DNA from: Ctenosaura bakeri
Lineage: Eukaryota > Chordata > Lepidosauria > Squamata > Iguanidae
Assembly (NCBI GenBank): GCA_948474755.1
Contig: CAOLHI010001151.1
Span: 62,001-126,000 of the forward strand
Reading direction: 5' to 3'
Length of the DNA: 64,000 nt
The position numbers and the translations under genes are program-made. This document shows, piece after piece, positions 1-11,439 of this stretch. Below the pieces are notes generated by a model. It did no database searches. It was not told the origin of the DNA and saw only the letters and a program-made list of their open reading frames with translations. Each line of letters opens with the position of its first letter. Within the stretch, counting starts at the first letter, position 1.

Positions 1-1106
1 GACTTTAGCAAGAGACAAAAAGGGTGAGGGTAAATGAGCAAAAACATATACTAAACATTATTTAGTTGGATTCTTCACTCATATGTGCTCTGTATTTAGC
101 TATGTGATATAAAGCATGAACATTTATCAAAATTCTCTTACATCCTCCAACATTTCACAGATGAAAATTGGGATGTTTGTGGCCAAGCAACATCAGAATG
201 TGGTCAAGATGGGAAAAGATACTAAAAGAACACACAAGCTGAGAGAAAATGCAGGAATTTGCTTTGGTCTGAGCCTACTGTGAATGGCAAGATTCTGTGT
301 ACTACCTCTTCTTCCCCTGCTTCTGACTTTATTAAGTGCAAACTACTTTTTCATTTTGAATTCATTTTACAGCAATGGAAGTAAGCTGAGGACAAAGGGG
401 AAAAGTGGGAGAAGGAGATACAAACTGGGGCTGCCAAACAGGACAGTTGGAAAGTACTCTTTCTATGTCTGGACATGCCAACAGCACTCCCAAAGATGTG
501 TGGATTTTTCACATTGTCCTTCTGATTGCCATAGATTTTGAACAGAGTTTGGAAATACTACTTTGGAGACTACAGCTCCCAGAATCCACCAGCCTCCATG
601 ATCAGTGGGGGATTGTAGGATTACACTGAGACTTATAGTTCCCCCAAGGTAACATTTCCAACCTTGTCATTAAAGACTGAAAGAAGGAAGAAAAGGAAGA
701 AAAGAGAAGGATGGTGACTTTCTGAGGCCCAGCCCTTTCAGGAGGCTTCTTGTATTGTTTTCTCAGGTTAGAGCCATTTCTCAGGTTGGGGACATTTTGT
801 TACCTGAGAGAATAGAGATGTAGCTAGTCTGATCATTCAGGGGAGAGAAGATTCCTGGGCCACCAACCAATCATAGACACAGATGCTGCCTCTAGGGTTA
901 CCAGGCAAGCACTATTCCAGGCTCTGTAATTTCAAGGCCAAAATCTGAGACCTTAAGACAACCCCTTGTAATGACATGTTAAGCATTGACCATAGTTGTG
1001 CAGAGTGTGCCTTTCCAATCAAAAACACCAATCTAACAAATGATACACAGAGAAACATTCACACACATTTCAAGACAGTGCTCTAACTCTGACACTCCTC
1101 CCTACT

Positions 1107-1268
1107 CAGAGGCATATCTAGGGTGGGGCAAGAAAGGCATGTGCCCTGGGCACCAATGCCAGGGAGGCACAAAAAAGCTGTGCATGTAAGGGTAGGGGTA
1201 GAGGTAAGACGGTAGGGGCACAACTTCCATGCTTGCCCTAGGCACTGTTTATGCTAGATATGCCACTG
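1107..1268. mobile_element. Short hAT-like non-autonomous DNA transposon
   Basis: The left end CAGAGGCATATCTAG and the reverse complement of the right end, CAGTGGCATATCTAG, form terminal inverted repeats of about 15 bp with one mismatch. The CAG...CTG termini are typical of hAT elements. The 8 bp on either side (TCCCTACT and TCCCCACC) agree at 6 of 8 positions, consistent with a decayed 8-bp hAT target duplication. The interior has no coding capacity. At 162 bp it is a MITE-type deletion derivative. Confidence 0.6.
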
Positions 1269-2132
1269 TCCCCACCCCTGCTCAAGGACTGGAGAAGAGG
1301 ATCCAGACTCTGAGATCTGAGCATCTATGCCTCTCCTAGTTCTTGCCATGGAATGAGGAAGAGGGGAGCATGAGAAACATGATGGTGGTAGGAGCTCTAG
1401 CAGCCCTTGCACACTGAGAGAGAAATACTTATCTCTTGATCTAAGTGGGCTGTTCTCTTCTTCTTATCCTTCTGTAGCAGAGAGGGTGCAACGAGAGAGA
1501 GAAAAAGAGAGCATGCGCACACATGTGTATGCATGCATGTATTAACAGGGAGAGGAGCTGCCAGCACTAAAGAGTTTTCATAACATATTATTACTCATAT
1601 TAAATAAATGTTAAAAAGTGTACCAGTTCTATTAACAGTGTAAGTGGTGCTTATGGTCTAAGCAGAGAACTGCAAAACCAAATATTGCTCATTGGAAATA
1701 ATATTATATTAGAACTATAACAGTCTTCATTATGAAAACTGGATGGACACAATCCAAAAGGAGTCACAAGTAAATGGGGCAGGTCATTGAGGGCCAATTG
1801 CTGCAGGGAGGAGGGGAGTGCTATCGGAACATGTTGTGCTACTCAGTTGTTAATGTCCTTTTAATGATACTGCTTTTAATTGCTTTTAATTTTAATATTA
1901 GCTAATTATTCTATGATGTGAATTTTTAGCTATATCTGTTTTAACCTTTGTAAGCCATCTTGTGTCCTAGATTGAGAAAAAGCTGGGATGCATCAACAAA
2001 GACAACTAAAGGACCTCAGATTAGTACCTTAAAGACAGAAGAGAAAAAAGAGGAAGTAGTGGTGGTGGTGTCACATGACATAAACTTCTGTGGACTAGTA
2101 TATACTTTATCTCGTAAATGGGTGTTACCTCG

Positions 2133-2197
2133 GTGTTGTTATTGTTCTGACTTACGATGACCTTAAAGTGAACCTATCATAAGGTTTTCTTGGAAAC
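2133..2197 (-). mobile_element. Sauria/Bov-B-type SINE tail fragment
   Basis: Read on the minus strand this matches the 3' half of the Sauria SINE copies elsewhere in the window: a CCAAGAAAACC block, then a GGTTCA block, then a GTAAGTCAGAA block. The tRNA-derived head is absent, so this is a 5'-truncated, diverged insertion. Confidence 0.5.
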
Positions 2198-5024
2198 ATT
2201 TTAAAATATCTTCCCGTACATCAGGACGAGCAAAGCCCAGCCCCTGGGCTGCACATGTTCCTCTATTCTCAGATTCTTCTTGCAATGCTTGACCCTTCCA
2301 AACTCTCAGGACAGCTATTTTTCCAGCCATAAACAGGGTGAATTGCCTCTTCAGGAAGCATCCAGGACTGGTAATTCACTTTTAAAATAGGCTGGCTGCA
2401 TTAACATCTAAAATTCAGTTTTTCGTGACCAGAAGCAGATGTCTGGCCACTTCCCATCAAAATGCTTGTAAATGTATGCTTTGCAAGGTGGTGTTCACTC
2501 CCTGTTCTTTTCTTTCGTTTTTCTCTAAAGTTATTTTGTCTGACTCCAAATATGACGATTGTATAGAGCAGAGAAGCTTCCACTCACTGCACATTTGGAT
2601 GAAAAAAATCAACAGCTAGCAAGAATATCTTTAAAAATGTTCTGTGTAGTGATGACATCAACCCCCCCCCAACCTACATTCTCATTGTTCAGTGTCCAAA
2701 TTCAAGTCTACCAGATACAAGTTACTTCTTGATACTTGCTGCAAAACCTATGGCTGTAGGTTTTGTGTACCCATAGTGTATGTACTTGCTGCAGACTAGA
2801 AAAATACAGTGTAGTACAGTGTAGTAGTATTGCTGAAAGACAGCTGACAGCTGACAAAAGCAAAGAAGACTGTTCCTTTGGGAGCAATCTGGACTCTTTT
2901 TTCCCCCCACTTCAGAGATTACGCTCTTTATGCTTTAGTCCTCACATTCTGGTGGGGTGGTAGACTTGTTTTCAGCATCTTTCCTCTTTTGAAACTGTGC
3001 TAATATACATAATGAGATTAGATATTTTGTCTCCGATCTTTTTCTTCCTAACAAGCATGAAACCTAACTACATATTCTCACTGTCTCTGTCTAGGGCTCA
3101 CTTTGTGTAATGAGGTGTGCCTGTGCATATTAGTCATATTATATGTGAATATGTAAATATTAATCCCATTAAATTGCTCAGAGCTCTCATTTGTTGATCA
3201 ATTAAGAGATAAATAAACCTCCAAATATGCCATTGCGTTGTATTTTTGCCCTGGGGCTACACATTTATTTGTCCATAATTAATTTAATCACTTTGATACC
3301 CCACATTTAGTTTCTAATTCTCAAGGCTACGCCTAAGAGCCCTGAAGAATTCCTCTGTTAATTTCTAAAATTTAAATTTACACAGAATTATTCTGGCTTC
3401 ACTAGATATTCACACAACCTATTTCAGCCTTAGGTTTCTATCTACATGTAGCTCAATAGACTGAATATATGTCATATATGTGGGTTCAAGTGTATGTGGC
3501 AGCCATTTAGTTATGGCAGGCGACAGGTTTCCGTCTTATCTCCTTTGAAGAAGATACTATGTTCTTTCCTTTTGGTTACTTTTCATTTATGGCTATTATT
3601 CACTGATCTAATTCTAGTTCATGGCACCTTCTGGAATCCTGAACTCTCTACTTATACCTATTATCCAAGGGTACATAGTAGACTAGTAATTATGGTTTTC
3701 AAATCCTTCCCCACCCCAAATAAGACTACATTTTGGTGGAATGTGGATCCTACAAAGTGTCCTATAAAGTGTTTCTCAGGAGAAAATTCTGAATAGCACA
3801 TTAACACCTTTCAGGGGCAATAATTTATGAGTAACACCTTGCAGTATTCAGGACCTTGCTCTTCTAAGAAACATGATCAGATGGCAGTACCAATAGGGTT
3901 ACTGCATTCTGCTTCCTCACATCTGGGTATATAATTTGCATATCATGTTAATTATTCTAAATATGCAAATCAGATGTATTAATCATTCCCTTTTTTCCCC
4001 CTCCCACTATTTTTAAAACTTCATATGAATTTTTAGAGTTACAATTGATCTGAGGCAACCACTACAGAAAAAATTTTAGTTTTGCTGGGCTTGGAATAGG
4101 GATACCCAAATTCACATCTCTGCTTTGTCATGGAATTAACCACGTGACTGTGGGGCACTGCTGCCTTTCAGCAAACCTATTTACAGCATTGCTATGGGGA
4201 TTAATAGTGACAGAGAAATCATGTTAAGTGGACCTATACATTTGCGGTGCGGTACAATGAAAAGAACAACAGCAACAATTCTTGCTGTGCACAGACACTT
4301 TCAGCAGCATTCTCATCAGGTCACTGGTTTCTGTCACCAGTTTTTAATTGATAGCAAAAAGCTACAGATCCATGAAAATATCACGGGAAGCCCTTTCTAC
4401 AGCCTCACCTCTGTGGCTGCTGTTTTGTTTCCCTGATAGAGTTTACATTGTAGAAGTATATTGTATTCCTCTCTTATGCACATATGTGAGATTGAACAAT
4501 TCAAATGCTCATAACACATTCTCAAGACAAATAAATATAGAATTGTCCCATCAAAGAGGACAGATCTTTTCTTCATAATTGTTTGGATCCATTGCTCAAA
4601 AATTTGAAGATTGACATCAATCCTCTGCCTCAGTAAGCTTCTACTTGCCCTCTCTTCTTGCCTTTTCCCAGCTTCTTCTTTCTTCAGAATATCATCATGA
4701 GACAGCAGCCTTAGGGAGCAGAACATGGGAGCAATGCATTGCCCTGTTCCCCTCCCCTTAGAAGACTTTGCTGCTGCTGCTGCCTTGCCTCTGTTGGTGT
4801 GCTTCTAACTTGCCTGGTCCACATTCTTCTCTCTCCCTGGACTCACCTCATACCTTAGTGATGCTCCCCTCTCTTGTTCTTTGGGCACCATTGCTGCATC
4901 TCCTGTTTCCTTCCTTCCCTTTCTGATACCACATCTCTCTCTTTTGCACCTTGCCCTCATCACGCCTCCCTCTAGTGCTCCTTGCATCTGCCACTGCCAC
5001 TGTCACCCCTCCACCCCTCCATCT

Positions 5025-5345
5025 ATCCATCACTTTATTTATATCATGCCTCAAGGTAGCTGACAAAGAGCCAGAGAGTACAATAAGACATGTGCACTTT
5101 AAAAGCATACAGATTTAGTATTACAATAGTTTTAAATAACAACAGAAGTAAAACCAATTAAAATCCTACTTTAAAACAGATTAAAAACAGTACAAGACCA
5201 TAAAAGCACTTCTTTTATTAACAATCAGTTCTCAAAAGAAATGTTTTAACATAACCACTGAAAATATTTGTAAAAGGAAGGAAGGAGCTTAGAGAGGGAG
5301 TTCCAGAGTGTGGGAGCAGGCACAAAGAAGGCCTTCTACCACACC
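5025..5345 (-). mobile_element. Degenerate L2-type LINE 3' fragment
   Basis: On the minus strand this has the layout of squamate L2 3' regions: a 'group of similar size' style coding remnant (its plus-strand form includes AGGGAGTTCCAGAGTGTGGG), then A/T-rich 3' untranslated sequence and a tail ending in TTTATTTATA on the plus strand. No intact frame remains. The subfamily is not determined. Confidence 0.45.
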
Positions 5346-5486
5346 TGTGAAGGCAGGAGGACATAGACAAGTGTTTCCTCTTCAGGTTCTAGAGCTCAGG
5401 CAGGCTCATAGGGGAAAATACAGTCCTTCAAATAGCCTCTCATGCTCCCTTCTGTCCTTACTGCTCCCTCTCTTGCCTCACTCTCC

Positions 5487-6100
5487 TGTCAATGTCAGGC
5501 TGCAGCTTAAGCAGACACAGAGGCAGGAGCTGAGCTTATGGCTTTTAGTAATAAAGTAATCAAGAGGTTACGTCACCCAAAACAAATAGAGGCAGCAAAC
5601 TCAACAGCAGGGATTGGCCTGGAACAGAAAGCCCATGACACAGGATGCAGATTCTCAGGTGGTAGACAGTTGTTGCCCCGTGCCCAACTCCCTCAGCGTC
5701 TGTCTTAAATACACAGTGTATAGCCCAGCTGGAGCTGATCAAATGTCCGTTGGCCCAGCTCACAGCTGGAGGCCCTCAGATGCTTCTCTCGCAGCTGCTG
5801 TGATCTGCGAACCACCTCCTTCTCCATCCGCCTCTGGAGGAACGTGGGGGAGGGTCTGCTGCAAACTCCGGGCTGGAGTCAGAAACAGTAGTTTCTGTTG
5901 AGCCAGAAGCACTGGTCTCATCTGCTGCAGGTACTGGCTCGGGATCCGGCCGTGGGACAGCTGTGGGGTTGCTGGCAGGCCCCTCCCTTGACTCTGAAGG
6001 AGCCCCCTCTCCCTCCAAGGGGTCCTCCCCAAGCTGGGAGTCCAAGTCTAACTCAGAGTCCCCGTCTGAATCGGCAGCATGCTGAGCCTGGCTCATGACA
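5487..6100 (-). mobile_element. Solo LTR of an LTR retrotransposon or endogenous retrovirus
   Basis: On the minus strand the unit starts TGTCATGAGC and ends CTGACATTGACA, so its termini are the inverted repeat TGTCA/TGACA, of the TG...CA form expected of an LTR. The 5 bp outside each end are TCTCC (5482-5486 and 6101-6105), a perfect target site duplication. A TATA-like TATTTAAG lies at about 5704-5711 on the minus strand. No second LTR, primer site or pol sequence is found nearby, so this is a solo LTR of 614 bp. It sits within a pyrimidine-rich tract that continues on both sides. The family (Gypsy-like or retroviral) is not assigned. Confidence 0.75.
5776..6096 (-). other. 106-codon acidic open frame inside the solo LTR
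   Basis: An ATG at the fifth base of the LTR opens a 106-codon frame rich in Asp, Glu, Ser and Pro (it begins MSQAQHAADSDGDSELDLD) and ends in an Arg-rich segment. I do not recognise its family. It may be the C-terminal end of an internal ORF that runs into the 3' LTR in the full-length element, or a chance frame in GC-rich U3. With no element body present it is unlikely to be expressed as a functional protein. Confidence 0.35.
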
Positions 6101-6690
6101 TCTCCCTCCCATCAGCTCACCTCATGTCACCCTTGGACTATACCACTCCCTCATCCCTACAACTCCCTCCTTCACTTCATTTGCACCCTCACAATGAGCC
6201 CTATGCTTCTTCTTGCATACAGCTGCTCACCCTGCCTTGTTTCCTGTTTCTCCTACTCCCTCTCATGCCTTACTTCGTGTTGTTACGGTGCACCCCCACT
6301 TGCATTACTCACTCTCTCTTCCTCACTACTCCCTCCCTCACCTTGCACTGTCACAGTGCCACTTCTCCATGCTTCTTGCGCAATACCATTCACTCTCCCC
6401 TCTTTCCTACTCTCTCCTTTGCCTTTTTCATGCCTTCATGGTACACCACTCTCTTGCTTCTTGTGCACCACCACTCACATCCCTCCTTCTCCTACTCTCT
6501 TCTCACCTCACCCTGAACACACACTGCATGCCTCTTGCTTGCTTCTTGTGCACCACTTATTCACAGTGCTTGCTTTCCTATCTCTCCTATCCCTCTCTTG
6601 TCTCACCCCACACCTTTGCAGTTTGATTTCATTTGCTTCTTGCACTCCACTAATTGCACTGCTTTCTGTCACTTTGCTCATGCTTGAAAT
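6101..6690. repeat. Pyrimidine-rich degenerate minisatellite
   Basis: The plus strand is strongly C/T-rich, with loosely recurring blocks such as GCTTCTTGTGCACCAC, CTCCTACTCTC and CTCACCTCACCC at irregular spacing of roughly 60-100 bp. Open frames in all three plus frames (137 to 223 codons) are low-complexity Ser/Leu/Pro/His and result from the lack of stop codons in C/T-rich DNA. Similar sequence lies before the solo LTR (about 4740-5030 and 5430-5486), so the LTR landed inside this tract. Confidence 0.6.
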
Positions 6691-6967
6691 TCCCAGGCGG
6701 ACTTATTGTGCCAGTAGCACAATGTTTAACACAAATTTCATAAGACTTGTATTAATGTATTATTGAACTTTCTTTCTGAGGAAAGTTTTGAATGAGAAGG
6801 AAAACAATTTACAATTATAAACAGGTAGACAGGCACGAAGAAACATTCCTTTACTTCTGAGAGTGCAATCCTATCTATATGTTGTACTATATGTATATGC
6901 AAAATTCTACATATCTGCATTGCCTGGGATTAACCATTAAACACAATGAGATTTTCTTTCCCTAAGT

Positions 6968-7203
6968 ATGGATCAATTTGACTGGATTAATAGACATATG
7001 AGAAGATATGATTCATTAGAAAAGACAATAATGCTCAGCAAAGTGGAAGACAGTAGGAAAAGAGGAAGACTATATCACGACTGGATAGACCCAATCAAGG
7101 AAGCCGTGGCTCTGAGTTTGCAAGACCTGAGCATGGCTGTTAACAACAGGGTGACTTGGAAGTCACATAAGTCAATGTCAATTTGACAGCAATTAACAAG
7201 TAA
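6968..7203 (+). mobile_element. Bov-B/RTE-type LINE 3' end
   Basis: A 72-codon frame starting MDQFDWINRHMRRYDSLEKT and continuing with a K-rich, RKRGRLYHDWID segment resembles the C-terminal domain of RTE/Bov-B polyproteins (pattern: HxMRR.xSLEKt.mlgkveG.RrRGR...W.d.I). The frame stops at 7184-7186. The following sequence, around 7165-7198 (ATAAGTCAATGTCAATTTGA, then CAGCAATTAACA), resembles the Bov-B 3' tail that Sauria SINEs also carry. This is a severely 5'-truncated, non-functional copy. Confidence 0.55.
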
Positions 7204-7653
7204 AGACAGTCCAGCTGTGCATAGGACAACACTGCAAATCTGCTGTGTATAGACGTTCACACTATTAGTAAATATGTGTGAAAATATATCTTGTGAACAA
7301 TATTGTGGGAAAAATAATTTCAGACTGATAGATATGTAATATCATGTGACATATATTATTACATGAGAAAATGTGTGAAGTGCTCACTATAATAAGGAAA
7401 CGGGAAGGGGGACATGGTTTTCAAGCATAATGTCCAAAATTCAATATCGTATCTGGCATCTCTCTTTGAATATATCAGTTTCAAGCAAAGATCCCTCCCC
7501 CTCCAGCCACTCCTACTCACAGTAGGCAGTACTGGGCTGGATGAACAAATAATCTGACCTATTCTACAGGCAGTCCTTCAATTTTATTTATTTATTTTTT
7601 TTTAGAAAAGATCCCCAAGAGAACAAAAATATTGAAAATGATGGAGGTAAATG

Positions 7654-7668
7654 TGTGTGTGTGTGTTA
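7654..7668. repeat. Short GT dinucleotide repeat
   Basis: A short uninterrupted run of alternating G and T upstream of a Sauria SINE. It is an ordinary microsatellite seed. Confidence 0.7.
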
Positions 7669-7730
7669 GAGTCCATTAGAGAGGGAATTTTGCATTTACA
7701 CTGGGCTAAAGAGGTCACTATGCTATGAAA

Positions 7731-7961
7731 GCCAATGTGGCATAGTGTTTGGACTAAGTAACTGAGAGACCAGGGTTCAAATCCCTGCTCAGCCATGGAA
7801 AGCCACTGGGTGACCTTGGACAAGTCACACTCTCTCAGCTTCAGAGGAAGGCAAGGACAAACCCCCTCTGAACAAATTCTGCTAAGAAAATCCTGTGATA
7901 AGCTCATCTTAAAGTCAGCGTAAATCAGAAATGACTTAAAGGCCCACAACAACAGCAACAC
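7731..7961 (+). mobile_element. Sauria SINE (tRNA head, Bov-B-type tail)
   Basis: The head contains a tRNA-like B box (GGTTCAAATCCC) about 50 bp in. The conserved body (CAGCCATGGAAAGCCACTGG, GTCACACTCTCTCAGC) follows, and the copy ends with the Bov-B-type tail: AAATCAGAAATGACTT, then CACAACAACAG. It is near full length at about 230 bp and moderately diverged. Such SINEs are transcribed by RNA polymerase III and mobilised by Bov-B LINEs. Confidence 0.8.
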
Positions 7962-8184
7962 CATAGAATTACAGAAGTAAAAGAAACAATCCAGAAGAAA
8001 ATTCTGTTCTGTGACATTATGCAACTTCTGTTCACTGCATAATCATCACTGTCATCACCACCATCATCATCGTTTCTTTCCTGCCTCTCCCTGATTGATT
8101 GAGACAGACAAAAACGACAAATAACACAACCCATAACATGAGTTAAAAGAGTACATAAACCTGATGCATACATCATTTATTGTA

Positions 8185-8490
8185 TTGTACTTCAATTGTA
8201 TGCCACCTTTTTCCCAAGTGGGACCAAAAGCAGTTCCCATAGAGAGTTAATTAAAAAAAAAAAAAAAACACCTTCATGATGAAATTTAAAAACAATTAAA
8301 ATCACCACATAAAATAGTATAACATCATTTAAAAACATAAAAAGTCTTTAAAAGATAAATAAAACACCCCAGTAACAAGTTCCCCTGCTTACACATTAAA
8401 TTCTGCTTAAATAAAAGAGGTCCTTGCCTGCTGTAGAAAAAGACGGGGGCCAGCCTAGCCTCTTGCAGAAAGTTACTCAGAAAATAACTT
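8185..8490 (-). mobile_element. Degenerate L2-type LINE 3' fragment
   Basis: The plus strand reads as the reverse of a LINE tail: a ATGCCACCTTTTTCCC block followed by A-rich, T-poor sequence with AATTAAAA motifs. This resembles the L2 3' region at 61668-62076 but is more diverged. A poly(A) run lies at about 8250-8268. No coding remnant is readable. A smaller fragment of similar type lies at about 8637-8692. Confidence 0.4.
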
Positions 8491-8759
8491 GTTTGAAGAG
8501 AGAAAAATGTCATCCTCTACAACCAGGACAGAAAATTCTCACCTCGAATTGTTTTATGGTGGGAGTGTTTTTGTTTATTTCTTTGTATGGTCACACTTCT
8601 GCCCAATCCCATGCCCTCCAGATCCATCCTTCAATCACTTTATTTTTAACCAGCCTTTCTCCCAGACTGAGGCTCATGGCTGCTTATGAAAAAGGGAGAA
8701 AACACCCACCAAAAAAAGGGCAGAAAATGTTGCAGTATTGGTCTGCAGCATTTATTTTC

Positions 8760-8850
8760 CCCAGGCAACATGGTTGATGGCCGTTCTGGCAGAGAGTAAT
8801 AGGGATTGTAGTCCAACACACCCAGGAGGCATCAAGTTGGGGAAAATCAA
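8760..8850. mobile_element. hAT-type MITE fragment
   Basis: Contains GGGATTGTAGTCCAACACA followed by CAGGAGGCATCAAG. This is the right arm of the very common amniote palindromic hAT MITE whose consensus includes 'gggagttgtagtccaacaacatctggag'. The left arm is poorly preserved. Confidence 0.45.
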
Positions 8851-9026
8851 GTTATCTAATAAGAGCTAACAGGATTATGGCATGTAGCCTGATTTTACAA
8901 GATTCAGTAGAACATAGTCCTGAAGAAATGTGTATTAGTTTGGAGTCTTAATTTCTATCTTCATGACTGTCTTAATATATGTGACAAAGGACCAATGTGT
9001 TCTTTAACTGTTTTACATAAATGACA

Positions 9027-9120
9027 TTCTGTTAAAGGCATTCTCTTAATGGGCCCCTACTGAGTAAGAGGTGTGGGAAGGGGTCCTTTCTGACTTTGCA
9101 ATGCAGGGCAGTTCTTTGTA
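9027..9120 (+). repeat. Arm A of an inverted repeat pair
   Basis: About 85-95 bp starting TTCTGTTAAAGGCATTC and running through TGCAATGCAGGGCA. It matches the reverse complement of 10612-10706 with few mismatches by eye. It could be the left terminal repeat of a 1.68-kb element, or an independent insertion of the same short repeat in opposite orientation. Confidence 0.6.
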
Positions 9121-10611
9121 TAATTTTGAGAGATGAGCAGGGAGAGGTGGTAAGATCATTTCCAACCAATGTAGGAGAAATTGCTTCAAAAATAATTGGA
9201 GGGGTGAGATCTCTCTTGATCCACTGGTCAGGATCAAGTTATTTGACATTAGGAACTGGTTGACAAGGTGACAAAATTATGATAGGCAAATTGTGAAGAG
9301 AGAAAGAGAGAAAGCACACCCTTTGCTATGTAGTTTGCCAAAATCTTAGTTCAAGAATCAGGAAACTTCCAACAACAGTCTAAGGGATATACAAGTGAGT
9401 GTTGTGAGTTTTCTTTTCTTCTTTTTAAAGAAACTCCAGTCATTTATTACTGGAACAATAATAATAACAATAATGATGATGTAAGGTGGTGGGTGGACAG
9501 AGAGTACATCTGGATCTACTCTCCTCTGGTGATTAGCAGTAAATCAGCAAAGATTTCTGACTCCCAAATATTTAATGATAGCACTGGCAGCAACAAAATG
9601 ATTCCCTCTCCACCCAGCCATATAGCTAAAGTGGAGAACATTTCTGATAACAATGAGTGGAAACTGGAGTGCAATCACTGTGAGCTCATTTCATTTCTAG
9701 TACTGAAAATAAATTCCTGGGCTAGGTACAGTATTTGATTTTTGCACCAAGCTCCAATCGGTGGATCTGAAAGTTCTAGACAAAAAGAGAACAGCGGTAA
9801 CAAAACAAATCCAAAGTCTGTGCCAACTCCAGCAGAACTCGCTGAGAGCCTAGAAACAGGAAAATGGCTCTGGCTTTGGAAGCTGCTACTTCATTTTTGG
9901 CTTTGTTGAAAGTATAGATGGCTTGGTGATGGCATCACCAGCCAGCCACTTACCTCATGCACACTCCCATGCAAAGCTGTATCAAGGAGTGACAAATGTG
10001 GGTTGAGATGCCAATTAGGGATGCGAGTGCAACTATATGTCTGTTGCTACACTAGTCTGGCATCGAGCAGGAGGGCAGAACTCTTGCATTCAAATTCCCT
10101 CACAAAGGAAATTAAACTGATCCCATCTCAAAGTGCACAGTAAAGACATTTAGATTCCTTGAGGCTAATTTAACAAGAGATAAGATAATTTTTCCCCATA
10201 CTTGCTTTTAAAGGTTTTTTTCCCTCTTCCGTTAACTGAATTTAGTGTTTCAAGTGATTTTTTAATTATTCATTTCATGTAACACATTAGGGACTCTTGC
10301 TAGAACCAGGATGAAGTTTATAAAGACTTTAACTGGATAATAACAAATCCATGCACTTTGAGCTCTGGTGGTTTTGGGAAAATAAGCCATGTGCCAGACA
10401 GGATCTGATGCCTTTAGGATGGAGGTCCCTAAATATCCTATCTTTATAAACTGGCCCAAATAAGTCTCCTGGTTAGCTGATGAGGGGCTAAGTGGTAGCC
10501 AGTGGTTAGAGCCACTGAATCCAGTTGATATGTTAAACACATTTTGGGTTAAGCAAACTGTACATCAGTCAGGCCAGAATGAAGCTGGGGCAGCAGAAGC
10601 ATACGCATAAG

Positions 10612-10706
10612 CATACAAAGCGGTGCCCTGCATTGCAAAGTCAGGAAGGCCCCTTCCCACACGTCTTACTTAGTAAGGGCTCATTAAAAGAATGCCTTTA
10701 ACAGAA
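10612..10706 (-). repeat. Arm B of an inverted repeat pair
   Basis: The reverse complement begins TTCTGTTAAAGGCATTC and runs to TGCAATGCAGGGCA, matching arm A at 9027-9120. It is followed by a self-complementary TTTTAAAAGTAA patch, which resembles the ends of other squamate MITEs. Confidence 0.6.
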
Positions 10707-10892
10707 GTTACTTTTAAAAGTAATTATCTGCAACTATAATTCAAAGCTGCCCCAAGCCATAATTTTAAAAGTAGCATTTTGCTTTCCCAGTTTCTCAAAG
10801 TAATCAAAAGTAACTTGGAAAACTTGGAAACCCACTAAATGTTACAAATTGCTGACCTGTGGTGCAGACCTCATTCTTCTTCTGTCTACTTT

Positions 10893-11034
10893 GGCCATTT
10901 CCACACAAAACTGTTATAGTGCTATTATTCCACTTTCAACATCCTATGGAATCCTAGGGTTTGCAGTTTAAGGAGGGGTTTTTGATGTTGAAAGTGGAAT
11001 AATAGCACTATAGCAGTCTAGAGTGGAAATGGCC
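10893..11034. mobile_element. Palindromic MITE, GGCCATTTCC family, short copy
   Basis: Starts GGCCATTTCCACAC and ends GAGTGGAAATGGCC, so the two ends are reverse complements. Inside are the family blocks ATTATTCCACTTTCAACATC and its complement near the right end. The flanking bases are TTT on both sides, an apparent 3-bp target duplication. At 142 bp it is shorter than the 180-bp copies at 19513 and 21780 because the centre is reduced. Confidence 0.8.
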
Positions 11035-11439
11035 TTTGCGTTTGCCTCAGCACCAATAACATACCATGACACAGCACCTGAATAACATGGAGATTGTTCC
11101 TCCACCATATCCCCGTAGTTATAGTACAAAGAGCTAAATGTTACTGGTACATAATAAAAGGAGTGAGATAATTAATTATTGTTATTGCACTATAATGCAA
11201 TTAATTCTGGAGAAGTCATTTGGAATACCTTTTTATTGCTAACTGGTTCTTTCTACGCTGTGAGTAGGAAGTCCCTGGTATGTTTATGAAAAAAGGGTTA
11301 TAAACAGTGAACTGAAAGAAGCTGAAAGTGTTAGCTGCAACTTGAAGAAGCTATGCAATAACTGTTTTGATTATCCTTTTGTGTCCTTTGCTGCCCTCTG
11401 CTGGCAATTATAATGTTGATTCTGCAACCAGTGTTAAAC

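Larger units (their letters stand above)
1..5000. other. Intergenic stretch, no host gene recognised
   Basis: No reading frame here resembles a known host protein, and none is supported by a paired acceptor and donor with conserved coding. The short open frames (up to about 109 codons) have ordinary intergenic composition. The stretch is AT-rich and holds a hAT-like element (1107-1268), a SINE tail fragment (2133-2197), a purine-rich and TG-alternating patch near 1490-1540, and pyrimidine-rich DNA from about 4600. A distal regulatory element cannot be excluded from sequence alone. Confidence 0.6.

Noticed and set aside
5776..6096. Acidic 106-codon frame as a host gene
   Set aside because: It lies entirely within the defined solo LTR and starts at the LTR edge, so it belongs to the retroelement or is a chance frame.
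6079..6766. Overlapping open frames of 137-223 codons in all three plus frames
   Set aside because: They lie in C/T-rich minisatellite DNA that contains almost no stop codons. The peptides are low-complexity Ser/Leu/Pro/His, with no domain and no splice support.
7731..7800. tRNA gene
   Set aside because: The A/B-box region belongs to the head of a Sauria SINE. No complete cloverleaf can be formed and the SINE body follows.
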